Assembly: GCF_003628305.1 (NCBI RefSeq)
Contig: NZ_RBZM01000009.1
Span: 124,001 to 188,000 of the forward strand
Length of the DNA: 64,000 bases
Source of the DNA: Cohnella endophytica
GTDB lineage: Bacteria > Bacillota > Bacilli > Paenibacillales > Paenibacillaceae
Direction: 5' to 3'
Shown here: piece by piece, positions 33,529 through 42,068 of the stretch
Layout: each line of letters opens with the position of its first letter
Numbering within the stretch: the first letter of the stretch is position 1
Notes under the pieces: generated by a model
The model's database searches: none
Told to the model about the DNA's origin: nothing
The model's input: the letters and a program-made list of their open reading frames with translations, nothing else
Program-made: the position numbers and the translations under genes

Positions 33529-34010
33529 GTATTATGTAAAAAGCACGAAGATGTCAATAACATTCCCATATTTCGCCGAAAAACGATGCTAAGTTAAAAG
33601 GCCATTCCTTTTTCGGCTTACATACCAAGAATGATGGATGCAACCTGTATTCACTACAGTGGAATACTCGTCATTCCTACAATATTAGTTCTCAACCTGC
33701 ATTTACTACATTTGTTTAGACGATATTTGCTCCTCTCCGCCAATTTCGGCAGAATCACATGCACTTTCTGCAGGTTGTCTCGCAAAAACAATTATTCCCG
33801 GTCATCCCACTATACTTAATGCAGTCTGGCGCGCGAAAAGTGATCTGCTATTGGATGGTCTGTGATTGAACATGAACGTAAAAAAGTCCCATTCTCGGAA
33901 GAGAAGGGGATTACTTGATTCGCTCGCAATGAGCCCGAAATGCACCTGTTTAACGTACCTCACACCTTATTTCCTACATTTGCAAGACTGCTGTTTTTCT
34001 CGCTGGAAAC
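33529..34010. other. AT-rich intergenic region with short repeats, no gene
   Basis: No convincing frame. CAACCTGTATTCACTACA (33641-33658) and CAACCTGCATTTACTACA (33693-33710) differ at two of 18 positions, 52 bp apart; an inverted partial copy, TGCAGGTTG, is at 33769-33777. The rest looks like decayed DNA between the CDF gene and an AraC relic. Confidence 0.45.
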
Positions 34011-34148
34011 TGACAATCGATATTGCCCCAGGGTCATTCTCGATTTGCTTCTGAAAGCATTCGAGAAATGATGAATATCGGCAAACACGCAATATTCCGC
34101 GATTCGTTCCTGCGGCAAATCGGTCGTGAAGAGCATTTCGCGGGCATG
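34011..34148 (-). pseudogene. Relic of an AraC-family regulator (C-terminal HTH only)
   Basis: A short minus-strand frame (open 33960-34208) encodes the last part of an AraC DNA-binding domain: AREMLFTTDLPQERIAEYCV, then FADIHHFSNAFRSKSRMTLG and QYR. This matches the second HTH of AraC proteins (usual form DLPI.EIAE.VGF.D..YFSR.FKK..GMTP.QYR). There is no upstream half, sensor domain or RBS, so only about 45 codons of a once larger gene remain. It lies just after the histidine kinase stop. Confidence 0.65.
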
Positions 34149-34217
34149 GGCGGGAGGACTCTTCTGCATAGAGCTCGGAATTCGGGGCATGCCGGCCGAT
34201 CCGTACAAAGGTTAGAC

Positions 34218-35534
34218 CTAATAAAGACCCCTGTAAGCCTTGACCAAAATGAATTTCGCCCCGCCCGATTCCGCGGGTTCGTACTTGAGTTCGGCTTGCA
34301 TGCTTTCCGCGATTCGCCGGCAAATGGATAACCCCAATCCGGTTTGTCCGCCCTCTCCTTTGAAGTAACGTTCGAAGATCCGGTCCCGCAATTGTTCGGG
34401 AACCCCCTCGCCGTCGTCCTCTACCGAGAGAAACCATCCCTCGCGATCGTATCCGTAACGAATGCGAACTTCCGTCTTCGCATAGCGTATTCCGTTCTGC
34501 ACGAGATTGATGAGCAATTGAAACAGTTGCTCGGCGGGAACGGTAACGAGCGTTTTCTCGTTGTTCCATAAGATCGCGACGCCTCGTTCCGCCGCGCTCG
34601 CCGCCAGTAAATCGTTCGTCTGCGCCGCCATTTCGTTCAGATCGACCGTCTGATCCTCCTGCGGCAAATCCGGGCTTTCAAGCCTCGTGAGCTCCAAAAG
34701 CCGATCGACCATCCGAACGAGTCGGTACGACTCCTCCGTAATGATCGCAAGTCCCTTATCCTGGGTCACGACCTGGTCCCTGATGGCGTTCGCGTAGCCT
34801 TGAATCGACATTAACGGGGTACGAAGCTCGTGCGAAACATGCTGCAAAAATTCGATCTGGTTCTCGTGATGATTGCGAATGCGCCCGGACATCGATTGGA
34901 GCGTATGCATCAGATCGTCGATTTCCGTCGCGCCGACCTTCGAGACCGGCAAGACGCCCCGTTTAGGGTCGTATCGGTTGACGGCTTCCTTCAGTTTCGC
35001 GATCGGCCTCGTAATTCGCCAAATAAAAAGAAATCCGATCACATACAAAATCAAGCCGCTCACGGCAATCGACGCGAACACGATGCGAAGCGCTTCGCGG
35101 AACATGCGTTTCAAGAGCCTCTCCGGCGCGTAAAGCACGACCGTATAGCCTTCCATCGTCTGGGATACGTACCTGACTTTATAACCGTGCAGCGTCGCCG
35201 TACCGTTCTCCGTCTTCAGCCGGATCGGGGGCGGACGATCGACGAGTCTGTCGTGGCTCGCCGCGACGACTTTGCCGGAAGCATCGACGATATAGAATTC
35301 GGCGTTGAACTGATGGTTCTTGAACCGCAACGGCAAATCGCTCGGCTCCAAGTCGTCGGGACTGCCGCCGTCGAGTATGCCGACCGCGTTATCCAGTTGA
35401 AGAAGCAACTGGTTTTTGGCTTGGTCAACGAGCATCCGGTAGACAATGCTGGAGCAAAACCCGAACGTGACGATAACCGTGAACAGCATGACCAGCGCCA
35501 TGGACAGCAAAATCCGGGCTCGCAGCGACCTCAT
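34218..35534 (-). CDS. Sensor histidine kinase (HAMP-HisKA-HATPase)
   Basis: 438 residues. One transmembrane helix at 10-30, an extracellular sensor of about 130 residues (SIVYRMLVDQAKNQL, YTVVLYAPE), a second helix near 165-190, and HAMP with the conserved P in RPIAKLKEAV. H-box QHVSHELRTPLMSIQGYA near residue 235, N-box LINLVQNGIRYA near 345, G1 VEDDGEGVPEQL and G2 GLGLSICRRIAE. Autophosphorylates and passes phosphate to the OmpR-type regulator encoded just upstream, with which it overlaps by ATGA. The signal is unknown. Confidence 0.93.
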   Translation of the reverse strand: MRSLRARILLSMALVMLFTVIVTFGFCSSIVYRMLVDQAKNQLLLQLDNAVGILDGGSPDDLEPSDLPLRFKNHQFNAEFYIVDASGKVVAASHDRLVDRPPPIRLKTENGTATLHGYKVRYVSQTMEGYTVVLYAPERLLKRMFREALRIVFASIAVSGLILYVIGFLFIWRITRPIAKLKEAVNRYDPKRGVLPVSKVGATEIDDLMHTLQSMSGRIRNHHENQIEFLQHVSHELRTPLMSIQGYANAIRDQVVTQDKGLAIITEESYRLVRMVDRLLELTRLESPDLPQEDQTVDLNEMAAQTNDLLAASAAERGVAILWNNEKTLVTVPAEQLFQLLINLVQNGIRYAKTEVRIRYGYDREGWFLSVEDDGEGVPEQLRDRIFERYFKGEGGQTGLGLSICRRIAESMQAELKYEPAESGGAKFILVKAYRGLY

Positions 35535-36232
35535 CGCGGATCTGCCGCGGCTTTATAGCCGTAGCCCCATACCGTATCGATGCTGAAGCCCACCCCGCGC
35601 TCCTGTATTTTTTTGCGGAGCCGCTTCACCAGCTCGTCGACGACGCGCTCGTCCCCCAGAAAATCGTAATCCCACACTTGCCGGATTAACTGCTCCCTGC
35701 TGTAAGGCCGATTCGGATTTCTCGCGAAATGAAGCAACAACTCGAACTCTCGGAAAGTGAGCGAGAGCTCAGGCCCGTGATCGACGACCGCTTTGCGGTA
35801 TTCCGGCGAGATGGACAAATTGCCGATCCGGATCGACGGTTGCAAAGCCTCGGGCCGCGCGTTCTTGTGCGCTTCGACAAGCCGGATCATCGCTTTCACC
35901 CGGCCAACCAGTTCCCGAGGATGGAACGGCTTGCCGAGAAAATCGTTGCAACCGAGCTCAAGCCCCAGAATGCGGTCCATTTCCTCTCCTCTCGCCGACA
36001 CCATCACGATCGGCATCTCGCTGAAGCTTCGGATGAGAGTGAGCAGCTGCAGGCCGTTGATCCCGGGCATCATAATATCTAAAATGAGGCAATCCGGGTC
36101 TTCCTCCCGGACCTTATCGACAAGCCCGTCCCCGCTTGCGAAATCCAGAACCTCATGGCCGTCCTTCTTCAAATATTCCGAGATTAACTGGCGAATATTA
36201 TGATCGTCGTCCACGACGAAAATACGCGACAT
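35531..36232 (-). CDS. OmpR/PhoB-type response regulator
   Basis: 233 residues. The receiver domain has IFVVDDDHNIR at the N-terminus, the phospho-accepting aspartate in DCLILDIMMPGINGL near residue 52, and a lysine in CNDFLGKPFHPREL near 100. The C-terminal winged helix is at about 130-230 (ALTFREFELLLHFARNPN-like segment, YSREQLIRQVWDYDFLGDERVVDELVKRLRKK). ATG at 36232 is preceded by GGGGGG; the GTG at 36250 has no site. First gene of the two-component pair. Confidence 0.94.
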   Translation of the reverse strand: MSRIFVVDDDHNIRQLISEYLKKDGHEVLDFASGDGLVDKVREEDPDCLILDIMMPGINGLQLLTLIRSFSEMPIVMVSARGEEMDRILGLELGCNDFLGKPFHPRELVGRVKAMIRLVEAHKNARPEALQPSIRIGNLSISPEYRKAVVDHGPELSLTFREFELLLHFARNPNRPYSREQLIRQVWDYDFLGDERVVDELVKRLRKKIQERGVGFSIDTVWGYGYKAAADPR

Positions 36233-36312
36233 ATCCCGCCCCCCAATCACGCTTAATGTGCTTGTATAGCTTATTTCCTCTAAGACTACTACCCGCCAAG
36301 GAAAAAAGAAAG

Positions 36313-36335
36313 ACGGGAATGATAGCTTCCCGCCT
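36313..36335 (-). terminator. Hairpin after the small secreted protein gene
   Basis: GGCGGGAA-type stem on the minus strand (GACGGGAA at 36313-36320 pairing with TTCCCGCC), followed by a pyrimidine-rich tail; plausible terminator for the gene ending at 36364. Confidence 0.55.
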
Positions 36336-36363
36336 CTCTCTGTCTTGCTTATGTTTTGCCGGC

Positions 36364-36666
36364 TTACTTGGTCGTTGCTTTCTTATCGTCCGATTTGGCC
36401 GCCGGTTTGGCTACGGGTTTCGTTGCTTTATGTTTTTTGTGTTTTTTGTGTTTCTTATGAACGGCAGGCTTCTTCGTTGGCTTCGCAGCCGGTTTCTTGT
36501 CTGTCGCGGCTTTCTTGTCTGTCGCGGCTTTGTCGTCCGCTTTCTTCGTCGTTGCTTGGGTCGTCGCTTTGGCGTCCTTCGTCGTTGCAGCGAACGCGCT
36601 TCCCGCCCCCGCGACGAGCAATGCCGTTACTACGAGCGCGATTAATACGTTTTTCAACCTGGTCAT
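36364..36666 (-). CDS. Small secreted Lys/Ala-rich protein
   Basis: 100 residues. A clear signal peptide (VLIALVVTALLVAGAGSAFA, cleavage near residue 26) is followed by a mature part made almost only of Lys, Ala, Thr, Pro, Asp and His, with KADDKAATDKKAATDKKPA and HKKHKKHKKHKA stretches. The expected mature form is strongly basic and unfolded; it could bind wall teichoic acid, DNA or polyphosphate. No family recognised; similar low-complexity proteins are known from Paenibacillaceae, but function is unknown. AAAGGAGCT lies upstream of ATG. Confidence 0.75.
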   Translation of the reverse strand: MTRLKNVLIALVVTALLVAGAGSAFAATTKDAKATTQATTKKADDKAATDKKAATDKKPAAKPTKKPAVHKKHKKHKKHKATKPVAKPAAKSDDKKATTK

Positions 36667-36766
36667 TCCATCCAGCTCCTTTTTTTATAGGCGTTTGTTA
36701 CAAGTTCAATACTATCCGTCAAATGTGAGGGTTCTATCGTATAAATAAGAGAAAACAAAGAGAAAG

Positions 36767-36792
36767 AGAGCCGACCCTTAAGGGTCGGCTCT
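36767..36792. terminator. Terminator of the ROK fructokinase gene
   Basis: Perfect 26-bp palindrome (AGAGCCGACCCTT joined to its complement), followed on the minus strand by CTTTCTCTTTGTTTTC. Confidence 0.8.
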
Positions 36793-36821
36793 GACTATGT
36801 TGCTATGAATGATCGCACGAC

Positions 36822-37706
36822 TTACAATGCATCGCGATAAGCTCTAAGCCCAAGCGCAAGCGAGCCGCACAGACCGGCATTGTCGCCGAGGCCGGGCGGA
36901 ACGATGTAGCCGTCGATGCCCGCGGATTCGATGGCAGGGGAAGCTACATAGCCCTTCAGGTTGCGGCGAACCTGCTCGCGGATGAGCGGGAATAGCTGCG
37001 CTTGGTGCATGACGCCTCCGCCGAGGATAATCTTCTTCGGCGACAGGAGCAGGATCGCGCTCGCGAGCGCCTGTCCGATGTAGAAGGCTTCCATCTCCCA
37101 AGCCGGATGGTCGGGGCCGAGCTCGCTCCCCTTCACGCCCCATCGCGCTTCGATCGCCGGACCGGCGGCCATCCCCTCGAGGCAATCGCCATGGTACGGA
37201 CATTTGCCCGCGTACGTATCGTCCGGATGACGGCGAGTCAGCACGTGGCCGCCTTCCGGATGCACGAGGCCGTGCACCATGTGACCTTCGGCGAATACGC
37301 CGACGCCTACTCCGGTGCCGAACGTATAGTACAAGCAGCTATCCAAACCGGCAGCCGCTCCCCATGTCGCTTCCCCGAGCGCCGCGGCGTTGACATCCGT
37401 ATCCCAACCCATCGGTACGCCTAGGGCCGACTTCAAGGTCGACAATACCGGATAGTTCGCCCATCCCGGCTTAGGCGTCGTCGTAACATAACCGTACCGC
37501 GGGCTCGAACGGTCGATATCGATCGGTCCGAAGGAGCCAACTCCGATCGCCTGCGTTTGCTTATCCTTGAAATACTCTACGACTTGAGCCAGCGTCTTCT
37601 CCGGCTGCTCCGTCGGAAAGCTGATCCGGTCGAGCACCTCGCCTTTTTCATTGCCGACACCGCATACGAACTTCGTTCCCCCTGCTTCGACCGCTCCGAT
37701 CAACAT
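36822..37706 (-). CDS. ROK family fructokinase
   Basis: 294 residues, full ROK kinase. ATP phosphate-binding motif GAVEAGGTKFVCGVG at the start, catalytic aspartate in GWDTDVNAAALGEATWGA near residue 103, the structural zinc motif CPYHGDCLEG near 168-177 preceded by the HPEGGH histidine, and GGGVMHQ near 225. The GPID and WDTDVN signatures fit the fructokinase (ScrK/GmuE) branch rather than glucokinase. Cytoplasmic; phosphorylates fructose or mannose. ATG with GGGGGA. Single gene between terminators. Confidence 0.9.
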   Translation of the reverse strand: MLIGAVEAGGTKFVCGVGNEKGEVLDRISFPTEQPEKTLAQVVEYFKDKQTQAIGVGSFGPIDIDRSSPRYGYVTTTPKPGWANYPVLSTLKSALGVPMGWDTDVNAAALGEATWGAAAGLDSCLYYTFGTGVGVGVFAEGHMVHGLVHPEGGHVLTRRHPDDTYAGKCPYHGDCLEGMAAGPAIEARWGVKGSELGPDHPAWEMEAFYIGQALASAILLLSPKKIILGGGVMHQAQLFPLIREQVRRNLKGYVASPAIESAGIDGYIVPPGLGDNAGLCGSLALGLRAYRDAL

Positions 37707-37757
37707 CTTCGTTCCCCCTGAAGATTTCCCGCAGACTTTAAGCCCGCAAGTGATATG

Positions 37758-39152
37758 TTAGACGAAAAAGCTTTCCAGCTGCTTCGCGATTTCCGCTTTC
37801 GCGTTGTCTACGACGACTTGGCGCTGCGGTTTGTCGAACAGCTCTTGAATGCGTTCCGGGAAACGCTGCTCGATGCCGAGCAACCGGATCGCCTCGTCGA
37901 ACTTCGCCGGATGCGCGGTCGCAAGCGACACGAACGGTCCGTCTTCCTGTTGGCCCGCGCTCTCGTAAGCCGCGATTCCGCAAGCGGAATGCGGATCGAG
38001 CAAATAACCGTAACGGTCTTGATACGACCGGATCGTACTCAAGCATTCGTCGTTGCTTACGCCGTAAGCGGACAAGTCTTGCTGAATGCGAGCGACTTCC
38101 TCCGGCGAGAACGTAAGTTGCCCTTCCGCTTTGAATTGCTCCATTCGCGCGGTTACCGCCGCGGAGTCTTCGCCGAGGAAATAATACAGATAACGCTCGA
38201 AGTTGCTCGCCACTTGAATGTCCATGGACGGGCTGTGCGTCATGCGGAAGCCTTCCGGCTTGTACACGCCTTCGTTGATAAACCGTTCGAGAATGTTGTT
38301 CTCGTTCGTCGCCAGAACGAGCTGCTTGATCGGAACGCCCATCCGTTTCGCGAGGTAGCCTGAGAAAATGTTGCCGAAGTTACCCGTCGGAATGCTGAAG
38401 TTAACGCCGCCTGCCCGAATGTTCGCCGGAAGCTGCAGGTAAGCGTAGAAATAGTAGACCGATTGCGCCAGGATGCGCACGAAGTTAATGGAGTTAATCG
38501 CGCGCAAATGGTATTTGGACTTGAACGGGAGATCCGCGAACAGTTCCTTAATGATCCCTTGGCAATCGTCGAAATTGCCGTTCACCGCCAGATTAAGCAC
38601 GTTGTCGTCCTGAACGGTCGTCATTTGCAGCTCTTGTACGCGGCTGACTTTGCCGTTCGGATGCAGGATGCAAATCCGAATGCCTTCTTTGCCGCTTACG
38701 CTGCTGATCGCCGAAGCGCCCGTATCTCCGGAAGTCGCGCCGAGAATGTTGATGATCTCGTTTCTTTGCTTCGCGACGTAGGCGTACAGGTTACCCATGA
38801 ATTGCAAAGCCACGTCCTTGAACGCGAACGTAGGTCCATGGAATAGCTCCAATACGTGGAGCGAATCGTTTAACGTCGTTAAAGGCAGTACGTCCGGGCT
38901 AGTAAACCCGGCATAGCTGTCTTGAATGAGCCGCTTCAGATCGGCATCCGGAATCTCGCCGTTCGTATACAGGGAGAAAACTTCGAACATCAGATCCTGG
39001 AAGCTCAGCTTCGCCCAGCTTTCAAGCTGTTCCGCGTCCACGGCAGGAATCGTTTCGGGAACGATGAGGCCTCCGTCTTCGCCTAGCCCCATCAAGAACA
39101 TATCGATAAAGCCGATCGGAGCGACTTTCCCTCTCGTGCTTATGAAATTCAT
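37758..39152 (-). CDS. thrC: Threonine synthase
   Basis: 464 residues, the long (yeast/E. coli-like) form of PLP-dependent threonine synthase, which converts O-phosphohomoserine to threonine. PLP lysine in HGPTFAFKDVALQFMGN near residue 105; ATSGDTGASAISSVSGKEGI binds phosphate; FSIPTGNFGNIFSGYLAKRMG lies near 260. ATG at 39152 has GAGGAGAG; the upstream frame is not coding. Housekeeping gene standing alone here, without hom or thrB next to it. Confidence 0.95.
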   Translation of the reverse strand: MNFISTRGKVAPIGFIDMFLMGLGEDGGLIVPETIPAVDAEQLESWAKLSFQDLMFEVFSLYTNGEIPDADLKRLIQDSYAGFTSPDVLPLTTLNDSLHVLELFHGPTFAFKDVALQFMGNLYAYVAKQRNEIINILGATSGDTGASAISSVSGKEGIRICILHPNGKVSRVQELQMTTVQDDNVLNLAVNGNFDDCQGIIKELFADLPFKSKYHLRAINSINFVRILAQSVYYFYAYLQLPANIRAGGVNFSIPTGNFGNIFSGYLAKRMGVPIKQLVLATNENNILERFINEGVYKPEGFRMTHSPSMDIQVASNFERYLYYFLGEDSAAVTARMEQFKAEGQLTFSPEEVARIQQDLSAYGVSNDECLSTIRSYQDRYGYLLDPHSACGIAAYESAGQQEDGPFVSLATAHPAKFDEAIRLLGIEQRFPERIQELFDKPQRQVVVDNAKAEIAKQLESFFV

Positions 39153-39246
39153 CGCTGTTTCTCTCCTCGTCTCGCATATTTTTCTTTTCATCCATTGTGG
39201 ACGAAACCTGAGGGAATTTCAATCCTTTACATCGCTAAAATGTCGC

Positions 39247-40185
39247 TTATTCGCACACGAGCACGGAGCGGACGAACTTGCCCTTATTGACCGTGCATCG
39301 ATCCCGGATCGAGAACCCCGCCTCGGCGACGGCCGAATCTATATCCTCTACCGTAACGAAGACGACCCGCGACGCGACACGGCGGGCGCTTCCGAGCATC
39401 GCGAGTTTCTCGTCATCCGGCAATACGGAACACAGATTGTAAGGCATATCGATGATCGCGACGTCGTAACGGTCCCCGATCTCCCGCATGTCGCCCAGCG
39501 TAACCTTCGTCTCTCCGTAGCCGAAGTGAGTTAGATTCTCCCGCGCTCCGGTCGCCGCGAGCGGATTGATCTCCCGTCCGACGATGTCGATGCCCATCGA
39601 TCGCGCTTCGACGAGCACCGTCCCGATGCCGCAGCACGGGTCGATCGCTCTAATGCCTTCGGCCCGGGGAACCGCGATGTTCACGACCGCCCTGGCTACT
39701 CTCGTGCTTAGCGCGGTCGAGTACTTGCGCGGCTTGTCGTTATGCGTCAGCCAGACGGCTTCGCCCATGGCGCATTCGCCGAACAACCACTTGCCGCCTG
39801 CCCGCGCGAAGCCGAAAGTCCGATCCGGCTTGCGCATTTCCGCGGTACCTCGCATGCACGACCCGATCTCCCGCTCCATTTTCCTCTTTTCATCGTAATC
39901 GAACTTCCCGTTTTCCCCAATCGCTTCGTTGTCGATCGCCAACACCTTGAAGGTCGCTCCCCCAAGCTCGATTCCAGCCGCTTGTTCCGCGATCTCGCGC
40001 AGGTTGACTCCCTCGAACATGACCTCGACCCTAAGCTTCAGGAACGGACTTCTGCCCGGATCTACGCGAACGGAGCTGAGCAGCAAGCCCCCGTCTCCCT
40101 CGTCCCCGAACAACGAACGCGATTCCAATCTGCGCAAGCCCTGTTCTTCTTCGCTGCTCGCGGTTACATAATAGTATAAGGACAA
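39247..40185 (-). CDS. TRM11/TrmG10-like SAM-dependent RNA methyltransferase
   Basis: About 312 residues. The N-terminal half resembles the substrate-binding domain of TRM11/RlmKL-type enzymes. The C-terminal half is a Rossmann methyltransferase with IRAIDPCCGIGTVLVEARSMG near residue 185 (SAM loop) and the catalytic motif IIDMPYN near 255, a DPPY/NPPY variant with Met for the first Pro. The TTG at 40185 fits AAGGTGGAG (6 nt) better than the GTG at 40197, which overlaps that site. Probably an N2-guanosine-type RNA methyltransferase; target RNA unknown. Confidence 0.8.
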   Translation of the reverse strand: MSLYYYVTASSEEEQGLRRLESRSLFGDEGDGGLLLSSVRVDPGRSPFLKLRVEVMFEGVNLREIAEQAAGIELGGATFKVLAIDNEAIGENGKFDYDEKRKMEREIGSCMRGTAEMRKPDRTFGFARAGGKWLFGECAMGEAVWLTHNDKPRKYSTALSTRVARAVVNIAVPRAEGIRAIDPCCGIGTVLVEARSMGIDIVGREINPLAATGARENLTHFGYGETKVTLGDMREIGDRYDVAIIDMPYNLCSVLPDDEKLAMLGSARRVASRVVFVTVEDIDSAVAEAGFSIRDRCTVNKGKFVRSVLVCE

Positions 40186-40359
40186 TTGATGCTCCACCTT
40201 TGCACGGACTAACTCGTTCTTCCATTGTATCCCTTACCCTTGCCGATGACAAAAAACGAGAGGAATCGAACATATTAGGCGTTAGTAAAAGATGGAAGAT
40301 TAGTCTAGTATAGAAACAAAGGGATTGGCGATTATTCTGAGCATGAGGAGAGGATTCGC

Positions 40360-41160
40360 ATGTTGGACGATTACCGTCTGGACGAGAAGAAAAAAGTATC
40401 TCTGGAGGACTTCGATCCGGAGGATACGGCCGGTTTCGCGAGCAAGGAAGAAGTCGAGGAAAGCTTCGAGAAGCTGAAGGAACAGCTGCAGGACATTCAG
40501 GAGCGATTATTCGCGTCCAAAACAAACGGCGTTCTCGTGCTGTTCCAAGGAATGGATTGCAGCGGCAAGGACGGCGTCGTCAAGAAGGTTCTGTCCGGAC
40601 TTAACCCGCAAGGCTTCCGTGCGGAAAGCTTTAAGCAGCCGACGAGCGACGAAACGGCGCACGACTTTTTATGGCGCGCCCATAAAGTGACGCCCGCCAA
40701 AGGTTATCTCGTCTCGTTCAACCGCTCCTATTACGAGGACGTGCTCATTACCCGCGTGCACGGACTCATCGACAAGGATATTGCCGCCACCCGACTGAAA
40801 AACATCCAGCATTTCGAGAAGATGCTCGTCGAGAACGGCACGGTGCTCATTAAGATCTTCCTCCATATTTCCCCGGAGTTTCAATTGAAGAAAATCAACG
40901 AGCGCATGGAAAATCCAGAGAAGCTGTGGAAATTCGACCCGAGCGATCTGGAGGAACGACGTTATTGGGATCAATATATAAAAGCCTACGAAGCGGCTTT
41001 CAAAGCGACGGCGACCAAAACGAACCCTTGGTACGTCGTCCCGGCGAACAACCGTTGGTTCCGCGATTACCTCGTGCTGAAGATCATCGTCTCTACGCTT
41101 AACAAACTTAAGCTGGAATATCCTCAAGTCGTTATCGACTCTATACCGAAAGAAGGCTGA
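40360..41160 (+). CDS. Polyphosphate kinase 2 family protein
   Basis: 266 residues, one PPK2 domain. Walker A FQGMDCSGKDGVVKKV near residue 64, the lid and substrate segment WRAHKVTPAKGYLVSFNRSYYEDVLI near 105-130, helical lid ERRYWDQYIKAYEAAF near 200, and the C-terminal NNRWFRDYLVLKII. The domain transfers phosphate between polyphosphate and AMP/ADP or GDP. It is slightly shorter than class I enzymes at the N-terminus, so the direction and nucleotide preference cannot be told. GAGGAGAG site before ATG. Followed by the isomerase gene 3 bp later. Confidence 0.92.
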   Translation: MLDDYRLDEKKKVSLEDFDPEDTAGFASKEEVEESFEKLKEQLQDIQERLFASKTNGVLVLFQGMDCSGKDGVVKKVLSGLNPQGFRAESFKQPTSDETAHDFLWRAHKVTPAKGYLVSFNRSYYEDVLITRVHGLIDKDIAATRLKNIQHFEKMLVENGTVLIKIFLHISPEFQLKKINERMENPEKLWKFDPSDLEERRYWDQYIKAYEAAFKATATKTNPWYVVPANNRWFRDYLVLKIIVSTLNKLKLEYPQVVIDSIPKEG

Positions 41161-41163
41161 ACG

Positions 41164-42021
41164 ATGTCTTATTTATCCTTTAGCACCTGGAGCCTGCACC
41201 GTATTCTCGGCCCTTTGCGTTGGACCGCGTGGGATTCGGAGAAGTCCGCCCACCAAACTCATATTCAAGATCAACCTCAATTACATACGTTGCTCGAATT
41301 GCCGGCGGAAGCCGCCAATCGCGGATACAAGGCGATCGAGGTATGCCATTTTCATTTTCCGAGCGTGGACTCCGTGTACCTGCTTGAGCTTAAAAAAGCA
41401 TTCGCTGATGCCGGGGTTGCGTTCGACACGCTGCTGCTCGATTACGGAGATCTGACTTCGACGGACGAAGCGCGCGTAGAGGCCGACCTGGATTTGATGC
41501 GCCATTGGATCGACGTGGCCTCGCAGAGTGGAGCGAAACAAATCCGCATCGTGGCCGGCGAAGCGCCGGCTACGGACGAAAGGGCGATCTTGCGTTCGGC
41601 GGCTTCTTTAAGCGAATTGGTGGAATATGCTGCACCGCTCGGAGTAAGGGTAATTACGGAAAATTTCAAAGCGTTGACGTCTACCGGGGCGAGTTGCATG
41701 AAGCTGCTGGAGGCGAGCGCCGAGGCTTCGGGAGCAGGGGCAGGGGCTCAGGGCACGCTTCGAATGATTACGGACTTCGGTAACTTTAAAGGACCCGAGA
41801 AATACGAGGAAATCGCGATGACTACGCCGCATAGCGTCTCCGTTCACGTGAAGCCGATTTACGACGAAGAAGGAATTCCGGACGAACGCGAATTGGCACG
41901 TTGCCTCGAAGCCGTCCGCGATGTCGGTTACGACGGGGCATACGTGCTGATCTACGACGGTCCGGGCGATATGTGGGCCGGTCTGGAACGCGTGAAGGCG
42001 ATCGTGGAACGGGAGCTGTAA
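41164..42021 (+). CDS. Sugar phosphate isomerase/epimerase-like TIM barrel protein
   Basis: 285 residues of the AP-endonuclease-2 (IolE/xylose isomerase-like) fold: LSFSTWSLHRILG start, IEVCHFHFPS near residue 60, IRIVAGEAPATDERA near 117, VRVITENFKALTST near 160, MITDFGNFKG near 198, VSVHVKPIYDEEG near 222. The metal-ligand Glu/Asp/His pattern appears kept (E near 165, D near 200, H near 224). Substrate unknown. Follows PPK2 with a 3-bp gap, so co-transcribed. Confidence 0.85.
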   Translation: MSYLSFSTWSLHRILGPLRWTAWDSEKSAHQTHIQDQPQLHTLLELPAEAANRGYKAIEVCHFHFPSVDSVYLLELKKAFADAGVAFDTLLLDYGDLTSTDEARVEADLDLMRHWIDVASQSGAKQIRIVAGEAPATDERAILRSAASLSELVEYAAPLGVRVITENFKALTSTGASCMKLLEASAEASGAGAGAQGTLRMITDFGNFKGPEKYEEIAMTTPHSVSVHVKPIYDEEGIPDERELARCLEAVRDVGYDGAYVLIYDGPGDMWAGLERVKAIVEREL

Positions 42022-42068
42022 GGTTTGTAAGTTGGGGTTGGGGCGGCCTATCCGTTTCAACCCCTGCG

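Noticed and set aside
33631..33819. 62-codon plus-strand frame in the repeat-bearing gap
   Set aside because: Made mostly of the short repeats, with no RBS or homology; considered non-coding.
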